A stretch of 24,728 bases of DNA from JADFOJ01 sp041580235. Its GTDB lineage: Bacteria > Planctomycetota > Phycisphaerae > Phycisphaerales > SM1A02. This document shows positions 24,208 to 24,728 of the stretch, piece after piece. The stretch lies in assembly GCA_041580235.1 (NCBI GenBank), contig JBFGEG010000052.1:1-24728 (forward strand), written 5' to 3'. Every line of letters starts with the position of its first letter. The first letter of the stretch is position 1. Below the pieces are notes generated by a model that worked only from the letters and a program-made list of their open reading frames with translations, was not told the DNA's origin and made no database searches. The position numbers and the translations under genes were made by a program.

Positions 24208-24728
24208 ATGCCGCCGCTGTACTACGCTGCCGCGTGTCAGACCGCGTTCGACTGCCCGCCGAAGCGGTCGGAGATCGGTGAGCGCACGCGGAGAATGTGC
24301 GAGATCATCGAGCACACGATCATCGGCTACGAGCCGTTTTTCGACGTGCGTCTGCTGGCGTTCCCGGAGTTCGCCCACGCCGCGCCGATCTATGACAGCG
24401 TGGCCAAGCTGCGTGACCGGCTGGCCGTGCCCGTCCCCAACGAGCACACCGACCGCTACGCGTCCCTGGCGAAGCAGTACGGCTGCTTCATCCAGACGGG
24501 CACCTTCCTGGAAGCCGACCCGGACCACCCCGAGGCCGTGTTCAACACCACGGCCCTCATCGGACCCGAGGGCGTGCTCTCGAAGTACCGCAAGGTCAAC
24601 CCGTGGATCCCGTGGGAGCTTCACGCGTCACCGCACGACGTGGCCGGCTACGAGCCCGACCCGTTTCCGGTGATCGACACGGAGCTGGGCCGCCTCGGCG
24701 TGGCGATCTGCTACGACTGGCTCTTCCC
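24208..24728 (+). CDS. Nitrilase-superfamily carbon-nitrogen hydrolase (5' part, runs off the window)
   Basis: The visible 173 residues hold all three catalytic residues of the nitrilase superfamily, which hydrolyses nitriles or amides through a Cys thioester: Glu in AFPEFAH (E54), Lys in SKYRKVNPW (K129) and Cys in VAICYDW (C168). The order and spacing are normal. The start, MPPLYYAAACQTAFDCPP, fits the first strand of the fold. The HAAPIYDSVAKLRDRLAVPV insert suggests a branch with a longer loop, such as an aliphatic amidase, formamidase or N-carbamoyl hydrolase. The substrate cannot be decided without the C-terminal half. Confidence 0.93.
   Translation, partial: MPPLYYAAACQTAFDCPPKRSEIGERTRRMCEIIEHTIIGYEPFFDVRLLAFPEFAHAAPIYDSVAKLRDRLAVPVPNEHTDRYASLAKQYGCFIQTGTFLEADPDHPEAVFNTTALIGPEGVLSKYRKVNPWIPWELHASPHDVAGYEPDPFPVIDTELGRLGVAICYDWLF

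Overview
The window is about 24.7 kb of very GC-rich bacterial DNA with tightly packed genes and many 4-nt ATGA/GTGA overlaps. Several features suggest a planctomycete, probably of the Phycisphaerae type. These are a CRTAC1-type FG-GAP lipoprotein paired with a TPR protein, an FG-GAP protein ending in a duplicated dockerin-like segment with the GNWG signature, an envelope-energising ExbB/ExbD operon built around a VWA protein, and a protein with a J-like N-terminus. The lineage is an inference from gene content; there is no rRNA or other marker that settles it.

Layout: (1) 1-384 holds the possible tail of an upstream gene and a tandem array of 87-bp units with covarying hairpins. (2) 385-3992, minus strand, holds pyrH and frr (nucleotide metabolism and ribosome recycling) followed by a secreted right-handed beta-helix/PA14 protein. 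(3) 4139-14145, plus strand, is one long operon of eight coupled genes: VWA protein with a TonB-like membrane helix, secreted hypothetical protein, ExbB/TolQ, ExbD, a second ExbD, large secreted helical-repeat protein, membrane protein with a J-like N-terminus, and a small exported protein. (4) 14163-16887 holds a minus-strand hypothetical gene, a DUF2064-type transferase coupled to a lone response regulator, a small conserved minus-strand protein and an LpoB-like envelope protein. (5) 16877-18388, minus strand, is a processive GT2 glycosyltransferase, followed across a 295-nt gap by a small membrane protein. (6) 18964-22268 holds the coupled CRTAC1/UnbV lipoprotein and TPR pair, then a second FG-GAP protein with a dockerin-like end. 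(7) The start of a nitrilase-superfamily gene runs off the right edge.

The most interesting region is the 10-kb operon. ExbB and two ExbD proteins form a proton-driven motor, which normally works through TonB or TolA. Neither is encoded here. Instead the first gene encodes a protein with one N-terminal membrane helix carrying the S-x-x-x-H pattern of TonB/TolA, a glycine-rich stretch, and a VWA domain with an intact metal site. I infer that the VWA protein is the energy transducer of an uncharacterised trans-envelope machine whose other parts are the co-encoded secreted and membrane proteins.
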